DNA from: Acholoe squamosa
Taxonomy: Eukaryota; Annelida; Polychaeta; Phyllodocida; Polynoidae
Length of the DNA stretch: 64,000 nt
Direction of reading: 5' to 3'
Assembly: GCA_949317995.1 (NCBI GenBank)
Contig: OX439051.1
Location: 38,567,250 to 38,631,249, forward strand
Numbering within the stretch: position 1 is the first letter of the stretch; each line of letters starts with the position of its first letter. A model generated the notes under the pieces. It made no database searches. It was not told the origin of the DNA and saw only the letters and a list, made by a program, of their open reading frames with translations. The position numbers and the translations under genes were made by a program. Below, one piece after another: positions 53,338-63,164 of this stretch.

Positions 53338-54263
53338 CACCCGCCTTTTGTACCAAGCACAGCCTGAGTTCAGCCCAGGACAGTCTTGCCAAATGAATAA
53401 TGATAACCAAAAATTAAAACATCTCATTTTTTGTCTTGCCGAAGCCATTCTGATCCTCTCAGGAAGGTAAAATGTGGAGGGATGGTTAAAATTAAAATGT
53501 GTTATAAATGTCGGGTCGAGACATCCTTTTTAATACGATTATTCTCGACAACATTGATGAACCTGTAGATACAGTTTTATATATCTTTATTGCATAGGCT
53601 TAACAATTGATGTTTCATAATGAACAATACTTCTTGCTTGGCTAATGAGACGATACACATTTCCATCGTGAGAGATTCCATACTCAACTTACAATATAAC
53701 AAATAAGTCCTTCCGTCCTGTGATGATGATCTCCATTGTGCACTCCGATATTACCATAGGAAGTCTATGGTTCCAGGCTTGGCATGCCTGTATATTAGCT
53801 AACCTATGGGGTGCAGCACATAATGCTGCAAGGCTATATGCTATTGTATGTCGGAAGGTGGCACTGCACAACCTGCATCTGTGCTGGGTGACCGTCAAGG
53901 CTGCTACACATTCTACTACTAGGGATATGGGTATCCTGTCCCATGGGTTTGCTAGGTCTGGTTCATACTGGAATGAACTGTTCTATGGGCCTCACTATGT
54001 AGGCACTTACCTACCCCCAGTGCATGGTTCTGCTGCTGTGGAGGTGTGAAACTGTGATAAAGCTAAAACTGGGGAGTGCTAAACTCTCCTTTCTTTGACA
54101 GCTCATTGTGTAGCTATTTATTAGAGGATCTTAACAAACTTAGGCTCATTTTAAAGGGAATGATAAGGGGTTTCATATGAATCTATATGAGAAATAATTG
54201 ATGCAGGCAAACATCCCATTCTCCCAAAGTGAAGTTGACCCATAATTTTGAAAGCATTTTTTG
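53338..54263. other. Unassigned sequence between host gene 2 and element D
   Basis: No gene is supported. A stretch from about 53502 begins TGTTATAAATGTC and has a TTTATT about 75 bases in, an arrangement like a minus-strand LTR, but no matching second copy or clear right end is seen. A 109-codon open frame at 53720-54049 has no recognised motifs. Confidence 0.35.
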
Positions 54264-55062
54264 AACCAATATATTCTCCGTTTTCATCGGAGATATATTC
54301 ATCTTCCCCATTAGCTTCCTGTAAGTCAACGGGGGCCAATTGGGAGGTCTCAAATACTTGAGCGGGTGCAGCTCCATATTGTAATGGAGCAGCTCGTAAC
54401 GGGTTAGGTCCTAGCCCTACTAGCCTTTTCTTCATATTGTAGCCGTCGATGGCTATGAAGAGGTCACTGAAAGATGTTTCATCCTTCCAGGAATCCCAAA
54501 CTACTTGTTTGTGATCCGGATCCCGCAATCCACTGTAGAATTGTGTGAATAATTCTTGCAGATAGCAATCATCATCATGAGCCCAATTCGGACGTGCCTT
54601 TGATAGCAGATCCTGTAGCTCCAACCCGAAGACTTCATGAGACTCCTTGGGTTTCTGGGTCCTTTTCTTAAAGCTTACCCATGGATCTTCTCTTACGAAT
54701 GAACCAAATAGGTATGCGACACATTCGACTAATTGATCATAGGTGCCATATAATCCGACTTCGAACATCAAATTGCTCAATTCATCAACAAGTGATTGTT
54801 GACCCAGCAAAGTACTCTTTCTCTGTATGGATTGTTCTCTCCGTACAGAGTCCGGTATATTTTCTTCACTATCCATTTTGTCATAAGGTCCGGGTTCCCT
54901 CCAGGATGCAGCATCTACATCCTGTGGGTTCGAATGGGTATGGATCATTAATGACCCATTGCCATTCTTTTGGACAATAAATTGTCCTTCAGGGTTAGCT
55001 TCCATGAGGCTGTCTAACCTTTGTACTAGTCTTTCGGACGTTATAACGTCCGGGCTATACAC
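54264..55062 (-). pseudogene. gag: Element D gag fragment with internal deletion
   Basis: The frame starts MYSPDVITSERLVQR and continues SEENIPDSVRREQSIQR to LMFEV, where it joins GLYGTYDQLVECVAYL directly (near 54755). In element C these two parts are about 1.75 kb apart, so the coiled coil and linker have been deleted in frame. The capsid-like core then runs through FKKRTQKPKESHEVFGLELQ and KRLVGLGPNPLR until the homology stops at 54264. It is the 5' end of a relative of element C. Confidence 0.85.
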
Positions 55063-55071
55063 CAGAATTAA

Positions 55072-55433
55072 CGGGTCACGGCACCAATGTAATGGTTTGT
55101 ATTACTGTTTTGGTGGCTCAGGCCTTACGGATCAGGAAAGAAGGAGTAAGGTGGTAATTCAAGTGTATGCCAACGGAAGTTTTATTGCTTAGACACTTAA
55201 CGGCTACCCGGAAGATGATAAAGAGGCAGCTAATGTTAATGAATGGTTTTACATGGTCAGAGGCGGCTGAGCCCCGGTCTTTATATACGGACCTTGGTGT
55301 TAGTTGCCAGATGTCCCCACAGGCCCGGATCGGTGCTGCCACCTATCCAGAACCTGAGGAACATCCAGCGACTGGACTCACCCGCCACACCAGATGGGAC
55401 CAATAACTATGGTTATAATACAATGCCTCTACA
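55072..55433 (-). repeat. LTR and primer-binding site of element D
   Basis: The LTR is 55433-55088 (minus-strand ends TGTAGAGG and CCATTACA), close in sequence to element C's LTR at 39193-39541. The primer-binding site TTGGTGCCGTGACCCG follows at 55087-55072. Only this end of element D remains, and no second LTR is seen. Confidence 0.85.
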
Positions 55434-56044
55434 AATGCTTGATTTTTTCCTGTACTGTGTAAGTACTGGTAGGGGTAGGGCATCTCAATTCTACCGGGTA
55501 GTTATGTGATATTATGAAGAACTTGACTGTTTTACACATGATAACTTTATTGTAAATGTCATAGATTACATACACAGTCTCCATCATATGCATACCTGCT
55601 GACTCTACTGTTAGTGCCACACTCCACCACCTGGTGGCTGTGTGTATAATAAATAACCCATTATAGCTCCCTTGGCTTATGATACTCTGCCACTCCCTGA
55701 TAGGACGGCATATAGAGTGCATGAACATGGAGTAATTAAGAGGAATACATCTACTGATAATGGCCAACCTCTTGTTATCGCTTACTTAATGCCATGATCG
55801 CCTGATATGACAGTGTTGGGAAAAATAGAAATCAAAGGATCAAAAAATTAAAAATGAAAATATGGTAGACCAATCAGAAGCCAGCATTGGTATCTTGTGA
55901 CCTACCAAGGCAGCCTGAGGGCGCAAAACCTGTTCTCACCAGGTCAGAAGGAGTGTAGTGTTTTATGAGCTCTAGATGAATGCATCATCCACACTATAAG
56001 GTAATTTTAGCACCATAACAAGATGTAGGAAGCGAATTTAAATA
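55434..56044. other. Unassigned sequence between element D and D3
   Basis: About 600 AT-rich bases with no supported gene. No boundary or repeat could be resolved. Confidence 0.4.
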
Positions 56045-56262
56045 TATGGTACTATATACACTCGTGTATATTTATATAATTAGCCGCGGACGGTTAGGGA
56101 CTACTTGCAGCTCGTAAGGATACCAATGATGTCATAGTATGACGTCATGGTCAACAACTCCACTGGTATAAAAGGGGGCGGGTTCAAAGTAACCGTCAAT
56201 TGGCTCGTATTCACCTGTACAGGTAACACCACGCTGGGTGTTCCCTGGAATTTTAAATTTTA
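56045..56262 (+). promoter_or_regulatory. D3 A1 terminal repeat: CRE and TATA promoter
   Basis: It begins with the palindromic TATACACTCGTGTATA, then ATTAGCCGCGGACGGTTAGG, a CRE TGACGTCA (56140-56147), a TATA box with GC-rich flank (GGTATAAAAGGGGGCGGG, near 56165-56182) and ACACCACGCTGGGTG. The gag ATG follows at 56305. The A2 copy at 62391 is almost identical. Confidence 0.75.
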
Positions 56263-56304
56263 AATGCTGTTTAAGGTCTTTTGGGCCTCAGTTTTTACCC
56301 AAAA

Positions 56305-57960
56305 ATGGGTAGGAAGTCTACGAGAAATACCAAGACTAAGGTATCGGCGAAAAAATCGGCTAAATCGGCAAAAACTTCGCCTGAATCGGCCAATTCAGGA
56401 TTAGCGAGCGACTTGGATTTGTCCAGCACATCACTTGATTTGGACAGTCCAGTCGTTGACCAGACGGGGAACAGCAGGCTAGAGAAGCTGGAAGGCGAAT
56501 TGGCGGATATCAAGTCTTTACTACGAGAGGTGGTTAACGGAGGGGCCGTAAAGATGGGATATATGGTACTTCAAGCGGTTCGAACAAACCACGTGCATAT
56601 GTTGATAAACAAGATATGACGTCACGTCGCCAGGGACGCGGGCCGGTAGTCAAGGAGACAAGACAACAGTCGCCATGCTATTCGCCAGCGCAAGACGAGG
56701 ACGAGTGGGTTAAAGTCGCTCGACGGGGTCGTCATCGGTCTAGATCGTCATTTACAGCTCGTCAGTGCAGCCGCAGCTACTCGCGTTCATCGTCAATGGA
56801 TTCGTCTATGTCTGGTTGTCATCGTCATACCAAAATTGGTGAGTTTGACCAAGAGAATTATGTAGAAAAGAAGGATAAGATAGACTCTTTTGAGAAGCTT
56901 ATTCTAGTCAACCTTAAATTCACCCTAAAGTATTATAGAAAGGGCGCTGATATTGAAGGGATGCTGAGGCATTTGCAGGTTTTGGTTGAGAAGTCTGGTA
57001 CTAAGATATTTACTCTACCAGCCCTTACTGCATATGACAAGTCTGTAAGGTCCAGGGCTAACGAGAATGGTATCTATGCTTTCAATGTCATTGAAAATTC
57101 AGATATTTTAAGATATTTGTCGTATGTGTCCAGCCAAGGCAAAAGGGTCCCCCAAGGGGAAAAGTCAATTTCTAAATTCAAGTCATGAGCTTTTCAATGA
57201 TGTTTTACATTAGAAAATATCTCTGCTAGTTTTTGAGTTATGGCTCTATGAATTTGGGTGGTCAGTAACATATTGATATAGCAAATAAGCTCTAACTTGC
57301 ATATTTCCCGAGATATCTTGAGATAAGTATAAGTATGCATAATTATGCAAATAAGGAAAATTATCATATTCTTAAAATCATTTTCTTATAGAATTTGACC
57401 TAAAAATTGGATTTTTACCATTTTTTTAGTATATTCATCCCTGTGAGTGGGGCTATCAATGGGCTTTTTGTATTCCTCTATTTTGAGTAGAAATCTTGTT
57501 TCCATGGCAACACATATCAACAAATACACTGATTTATGCCCTGAAATGCCCTAAAACGTTCTATTTACATTCCAAATTTGGAAGGTTTGGACCAAAAATG
57601 GAAATTTCCCTGTAGGACTGTTGAAATCCTCATGAAAAACTAGTATAATACAATTTTCAGTCTAGTTTCCCCTTTTTAAGCCTTAGTGGTGTCCCCCTGG
57701 TGGCCAGAATTGGTACTAATCCCCCTTGGACGGTCCTTTTAGCTTGCTGGCTCACGTATGATGGTACTGTACAGACCCAGAAGGCTTATTCCACTAAGTC
57801 GAAAAATTCTGGGAAATTTAAAGTATCTACAAATTCGTGTTATGCCTTTAACAGGGCTGAGGGATGTACTAGGGATCCCTGCAAATACAGACATGTATGT
57901 AGCTCATGTACCAAACCAGGCCACAGTAGAGTGGACTGTCAAGTAAACAAATCTGACTAG
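56305..57960 (+). pseudogene. gag: D3 gag, frameshifted and MITE-interrupted
   Basis: It starts MGRKSTRNTKTK and runs through LEKLEGELADIKSLLREVV. A frameshift near 56560-56616 moves the rest (SRRQGRGPVVKETRQQSPC onward) to a second frame, which ends at ILRYLSY, where a 628-bp MITE is inserted. Beyond it DGTVQTQKAYSTKSKN continues to the CCCH motif (CYAFNRAEGCTRDPC..RH) and the CCHC motif (CSSCTKPGHSRVDC). The order and residues match D2 Gag. Confidence 0.88.
57127..57754. mobile_element. MITE in D3 gag
   Basis: It is flanked by CGTATG on both sides (57121-57126 and 57755-57760), a 6-bp target duplication. The ends are imperfect inverted repeats: TGTCCAGCCAAGGCAAAAGG and the complement giving TGAGCCAGCAAGCTAAAAGG, 16 of 20 bases matching. 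Uninterrupted D2 Gag shows the join (LSY-DGTV). The interior resembles part of 49960-50530. No coding frame is seen. Confidence 0.85.
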
Positions 57961-58126
57961 GATTGTACAGGTGGCCAGGTTCCTATATGTGATAGTGTGT
58001 CGATGCCAAAATCGTGTATAGTAGGTTTGGTAGATCCTGGTTCGCCTCCACCCGTTGCTCCAGCTCAGGGTGTTGGTGTGTGTAATGCTGGAGTGGTAGA
58101 ACCTGTCCCCCCCTAGTGGTTTCAGT

Positions 58127-59970
58127 GTGGCAAGTTTACAAACGAAATTTGGAAATGATATTAATAATAAAACCAACTCTGTTGGTTTGGATGTATCATA
58201 TAGTGGCCCAGTACAGGGCGAGGTTAAACCACTGTTTACGGTTGCTATTAATAATTTACCTAGCATCGAAGTGTATGATAGCTGTATAAATGGTGTGTGT
58301 GATTGTGTACATTATATTCATGGTAAAAGGTCTCAAGTGTTGCCTTGCAGAGTGGCCCCATTCTTAACCCAAAAAGGAGTTATTAATATAGATGATAAAG
58401 AGGCATTATTCTTATGGCAAGGTTTTGTTGAGGGGTTCAGGATAGTTGACCCTGAATGCAATACTTCTTATGATTGCAGAAATTATAAGTCCATTCTTGA
58501 AGGAAATTTCTATAAGGAATTTTGTAGCATATTAGTGGAGGAGTTAGAGGCGGGTCTGGTGTCCAAAGTTGAAAACAAACCAAAGTGCATCCATTCCCTG
58601 GGCGGTGTGGAGAAGGCAAATGGCAAGCTAAGGCCTATAACTGAAGCAGTATGCCGGAAAAAATTTCCATTAATAACTATATGGACAAGACTAGTTCTAC
58701 TTTCTCTTACAATAATATTGGTACGGTCACAGCTCAGTTAGATAAAAATAATTTTATGAGCGTGGTAGATTTAAAATCTGCCTATAGAACCATTAATGTT
58801 TATGGCCCTCACACTACGATGCAGGGCTTTAGGTGGGATTTGGGTCAAGGTGAGAGTTTCTATGTAAGTAACAGGTTAACCTTTGGACTTAAATGTGCTC
58901 CCTATATATTCAATAGAATATCTGATTTTATTGTGGAGGTGGCCAAGAGCTATGGCGTAGAAAAACTGGTTAATTATCTAGATGATTTTATCATAATTGC
59001 TGATACTTATGGTGAATGTCTACGTCAAAGAAATATCCTCATTGAATGCATGCAGCATATGGGGTTTGTGGTATCGAGAGAAAAGGTAACGGAACCTTCA
59101 CAAACTTGTAAATTTCTTGGCATTAATATAGACTCTGTTAATCTGGAACTATCCTTACCAGAGGATAAGGTGACTAAAATGAGAGGTATTTTGGTGGAAA
59201 ATGTTAACAAGAAATTTATTTCTAAAAAGAATCTTGAAAGGATAGGTGGCCTGATGTCTTTCTGCTCACAGGTGGTTATGGGTGGTAGAACCTTTAGCAG
59301 AAGAATTTTTTATCTCTGCGCGCGAGCTAGGCCAGGGGGTTATATTAGGGTTTCAGCCTGTACTCGTCAGGATATGCAGTGGTGGCTTGATTTTTGTAAA
59401 GTTTTCAACTGTAAGAGATTAATTCTGAACGATTTGTTTGATACACCTATGTATTCCGATTCTTCTGTTAGAGGTTTCGGAGCTTGGATGGGTAAAGATT
59501 ATTTATATGGTGACTGGACTTCTCATGATAGGTTCAACTTGGGTTCAGGCCATTTTTCTCTCCCTCCTATATTGGATAACTTAAAAAATCACCATAGAAA
59601 TATAAATGTGTATGAGCTATATCCTGTCATGGTTGGTCTGAAACGTTGGATTTCAGGTTGTAAAAATAAAAGAATCCATTGCATTACCGATAATATGCAA
59701 GTTCTAGCTATGATAAATACTGGTAGGTCCAGGAATAAGTTATGTATGGAGTGGTTAAGAGAGATCTTCTGGCTTTGTTTTATAAACAATGTGGAGGTGT
59801 ACGCAACCTATATTAAGTCGGAGGACAATGTCCTGGCCGACCAACTTTCTAGACTTGCTTATAAGGGTATTCCAAGCAAATGTATAGCTTCTCTCCATGA
59901 TAATAATATGTGTTGCTTTAATTCCAGACTGGGAGAGGTTACTAAACAGAATAAAACCGTAGTGTTGTAG
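58127..59970 (+). pseudogene. pol: D3 reverse transcriptase and RNase H, frameshifted
   Basis: The first part (58127-58650) has SGPVQGEVKPLFTVAINNLP, DYRNYKSILEGNFY-like sequence and SLGGVEKANGKLRPIT. One frameshift near 58650 leads to ISINNYMDKTSSTFSYNNI, VVDLKSAYRTINVYGPH, SNRLTFGLKCAPYIFNRI and the catalytic YLDDFIIIAD. RNase H follows with MYSDSSVRGFGAWM, NVYELYPVMVGLKRW, HCITDNMQVLAMINTG and NVLADQLSRL. Apart from the one shift the protein is intact and closely matches D2. The ORF end differs from D2 because of an insertion. Confidence 0.92.
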
Positions 59971-60779
59971 ATTTTAATAGAATAGTAGAGAATAGTCCTG
60001 TGAGATATAGCGCGGCAACTTGTAATCTTGTGTCTTGTGATAGAATAATAGGAAAGCTAACTTCAAAGGCAATTAAAGGTTGTACCATCTGGCTCACCCT
60101 GTAACTCTTGTGCTGCCTTGTACTACTAGGTCTACTACCGAGAAGTTCTGCCTGCCCATAGATGACCACTACAAATGGTAGAGGTGGGCATGTTCAATGA
60201 CCCAGAACCATATGCACCAAGGACCCCAGAATGACTAGGGTTGTGTGTGGCAGTCTTACCAACCCCAACAGCATACAGCTGGTCACAACCCCCTCCCCTC
60301 TGTAGACAGGGTACACCAAGTTTAGCATTTGTCTCTCCATAGAGATTTATAGAGATTCTAAACAGTAAATATCTCCTTCAAATACAGAATATATGATCCA
60401 AATATACCATACCCCTGTGAGATGAAACCTTTAGTACATATATACAGCAATTTCAGACCACAGAATTATCAGATAAAGCCTACAGAGATGTATTGGTGAA
60501 TCTTAATTTTGTCTTATGCTAATCTTCCATAGAGCTCCAGGAGCTGAAATGTCTAATCTAATCATAAAACCCAAACTAAACATATATCACAAAAACAAGT
60601 TATCTACCATTAGTACATACATATGCTGATAACAATGCCTCAATATTGTGCCAAAATAGTCCATAGGAGAAGAACAGTGAACGAAAATAGAAATCAGGGC
60701 TCCCCTATCCCTTACACCGTGGCGACTCTGAACCATTGACTAGTCTACAAGTCTCACTAGTAGGACTTAGAGTTGCCGC
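59960..60779. mobile_element. Insertion between RT and recombinase in D3
   Basis: In D2 the RT tail and recombinase start overlap; in D3 about 0.8 kb separates them. Near its ends AGCGCGGCAAC (60009-60019) and the exact complement GTTGCCGCGCT (60772-60782) occur. It has no coding frame. The exact borders and the target duplication are not resolved, so the type is unknown. Confidence 0.65.
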
Positions 60780-61671
60780 GCTAAAAAGGTTACTTTTAGC
60801 CCAGGGTGTGTCAGAAAATACGAGGAGGGCAAGGAACCAACAACTTAAAAGGTATAAAAAAATTTGTAAAAGATTTTGTTTACAAACTTTTCCTTGTTCT
60901 CCCTCCCAAGGTTCTATATATGCTGTGTATTTATCAGATTTTATGAAGCCATCATCTGTAAGAAATTACTTGTCTGCGGTCTGGTATTTTCAAAAACTTA
61001 AGGGTTTCCCTGATTATAGTAGTAACTTCATGTTAAAAAAGACCCTAGAGGGCATTGACAGGTTTTCCACCTGTTCGACTAAAGAAATTTATTCTTTAAC
61101 TCCAAAGGACATGTTGAGGTTGAGGTCAAATTTGGATCTAACCAACAGAGCAGACTGGAAATTTTGGATGGCAATTTTAACTTGCTATAGAGGTGTTTTA
61201 CGAGTGGGGCATGTGGTCAGGTCTCCAAACTCCTTAAAGGTTGGTGATATTATTTTTCACCAGGATTATCTGTCTATATGTATCAGAACTTCGAAAACGG
61301 ATCAACTTGGTAAAAATTCTTTTACTATTTATTTGTCAAAGGATGTTAAATCCTCGTTATGTCCTTACCAAGGTTTTTAAAATTTGTGCATGGGTAGGAG
61401 GAGGAATGAATATGTGTTTGAGCCTCTGCTGTATCAATACGTCAACTCTAGGCTAAAGTCTTTGTCAATTCAGGCTGGTATCGAAGGCCATGTTTCTACC
61501 CATTCTTTAAGGCACGGTGGTGCCACGCTATTAAAAGATGCGGGGCTCAGTATAGAGTCTATCAAAAAGAGGGTCAATTGGAAATCCAATTCAGTGTATA
61601 ATTATCTACATAATTACAAAGAGGAGCTGTTGGAGTTGGATAAAATGTGTCAATCTCATTTGCAATGCTGA
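60740..61671 (+). pseudogene. D3 tyrosine recombinase, frameshifted
   Basis: The first frame (to 61380) has KRLLLAQGVSENTRRARNQQ, SDFMKPSSVRNYLSAVWYFQ and the Arg box CYRGVLRVGHV. A frameshift near 61380 passes to a second frame with YQYVNSRLKSLSIQ-like sequence, the H-x-x-R box THSLRHGGATLL and the tyrosine region VYNYLHNYKEELLEL. All catalytic residues are present but split over two frames. The start given by the frame (60736) lies in the insertion; the element's own start is lost. Confidence 0.88.
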
Positions 61672-61719
61672 TTGATATGTGTTTTCACATGTGTTTGCCG
61701 TGTTTTTGTGTGTTTTTTG

Positions 61720-62915
61720 GCATGTATGGTGCTGATAGCCCCAAGGTCAGTAACCCACCAAACTCATGTGTTCTGTCATAGGTCATTTATTACATGTTAT
61801 ATTCATTAATACCCACTGGGCACATCAATATTGATTCAGCGTTGAAACAACGTTTGCAATGTTTGCATATCAACATTGATTTAGGGTTGAAATAGAGTTG
61901 AAATGAAAGTTGAAACATCATACTCAAAATCAACTGTGATTCAACATCTAACCATCAGCGCTGATTCAATGTTTGTGTTTCTATGTTGACTCAACATTGT
62001 TTCAACAATGTTGAAACAACGTTGACAGTTGTTTTGTTGACATATCAATGTTGAATCAACATTGTATCAACATTGAAATCAATATTGTTGATTCAACATT
62101 GACAAATCAATGTTGAATCAACGTTGAGTTGACAACAATATTTCAACATTGATATGTCAACTGTTGACTGGATGTTGAAATGGTGATGGTTGACAACGTT
62201 GAAATGCAAATATTAAAAAAGTGTTGAAAACAGGTTGATCAACACCATCAACATAACATCAACTGGTTGTCAATGTTGATGCAACATTGTGTGCCCACTG
62301 GGTACCTATTTATTACCGGTATACCCTGTTCACTATTATTATCTTATCTATTTGTTACCGGTATATTTATTCCCTGGTAGCGAGATAACTTATGGTACTA
62401 TATACACTTGTGTATATTTATATAATTAGCCGCGGACGGTTAGGGACTACTTGCAGCTCGTAAGGATACCAATGTTGTCATAGTATGACGTCATGGTCAA
62501 CAACTCCACTGGTATAAAAGGGGGCGGGTTCAAAGTAACCGTCCATTGGCTCGTATTCACCTGTACAGGTAACACCACGCTGGGTGTTCCCTGGAATTTT
62601 AAATTTTTACTATTGTTAATACTATTGTTATTATTTTTATTCTGTACTATTGTTATTATACTATTGTTATTATATTATACATTTACTGGCTATGCTTATT
62701 GTCAACTAATTATTATAGTTGTTTTAATAAAGGCATGTATGGTGCTGATAGCCCCAAGGTCAGTAACCCACCAAAATCATGTGTTCTGTCATAGGTCATT
62801 TATTACATGTTATATTCATTAATACCTATTTATTACCGGTATACCCTGTTCACTATTATTATCTTATCTATTTGTTACCGGTATATTTATTCCCTGGTAG
62901 TGAGATAACTTATAT
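61720..62915 (+). repeat. D3 split repeats B1, A2 and B2
   Basis: B1 (61720-62390, containing a MITE at 61812-62302) and B2 (62732-62915) share GGCATGTATGGTGCTGATAG, ACATGTTATATTCATTAATA, TTACCGGTATACCCTGTTCA and GGTAGYGAGATAACTTAT. A2 (62391-62612) is like A1 (56045), with its CRE at 62486-62493. An ATT-rich spacer lies between A2 and B2. Confidence 0.88.
61812..62302. mobile_element. TA-flanked MITE with CCCACTGGGCAC ends and internal repeat
   Basis: The inverted ends are CCCACTGGGCACA and its complement TGTGCCCACTGGG (one mismatch), flanked by TA on both sides; B2 shows the empty site (AATACCTATT). The body is packed with imperfect copies of TTGAATCAACATTG or its complement. TA targets suggest a Tc1/mariner-type origin. 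Confidence 0.85.
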
Positions 62916-62968
62916 GTTTATATATATATAAATATATATATATATATAATTATATATATATATATATA

Positions 62969-63113
62969 TATGGAACTATATACACTCGTGTATATAGTAT
63001 GACGTCATGGTCAACACTCCTCCAGTATATAAGAGGGGAATTTTCAAGGTAACGGTCATTGGCTCGTTTTCACCTGTACAGGTAACACCACGCTGGGTGT
63101 TTCCTTGATTTTT
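62969..63113 (+). promoter_or_regulatory. D4 A1 terminal repeat, shortened
   Basis: It begins TATGGAACTATATACACTCG, then skips the ATTAGCCGCGG region found in the other A repeats and continues at TATGACGTCATGG (CRE at 63000-63007), AGTATATAAGAGGGG (TATA box) and CACCACGCTGGGTG. About 90 bases are missing compared with D3. Confidence 0.72.
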
Positions 63114-63164
63114 AAATTTTTAACCGTTTTTGAGGGGCTCCTGGTGCCTTTATTTACCATTGAA

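Larger units (their letters stand above)
56045..62915 (+). mobile_element. Ngaro-like tyrosine-recombinase retroelement D3
   Basis: Plus strand, in order: A1, gag (split by a MITE), RT-RNase H (one frameshift), a 0.8-kb insertion, tyrosine recombinase (one frameshift), B1 (with a MITE), A2, spacer and B2. The order A1-genes-B1-A2-B2 is the split-direct-repeat plan of Ngaro-type elements. A1 and A2 are nearly identical. D4 begins about 50 bases after B2. Confidence 0.9.

Noticed and set aside
53720..54049. A 109-codon plus-strand frame
   Set aside because: No recognisable domain, no splice or family support, and it lies in AT-moderate sequence where such frames arise by chance.
53502..54060. 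A solo LTR in minus orientation
   Set aside because: It has a TG-like start and TTTATT at a suitable place, but no right end, no second copy and no adjacent primer site.
61812..62302. CRISPR-like array
   Set aside because: The repeated motifs are irregular, near-palindromic and lack unique spacers; the segment is a TA-flanked MITE in an animal genome.
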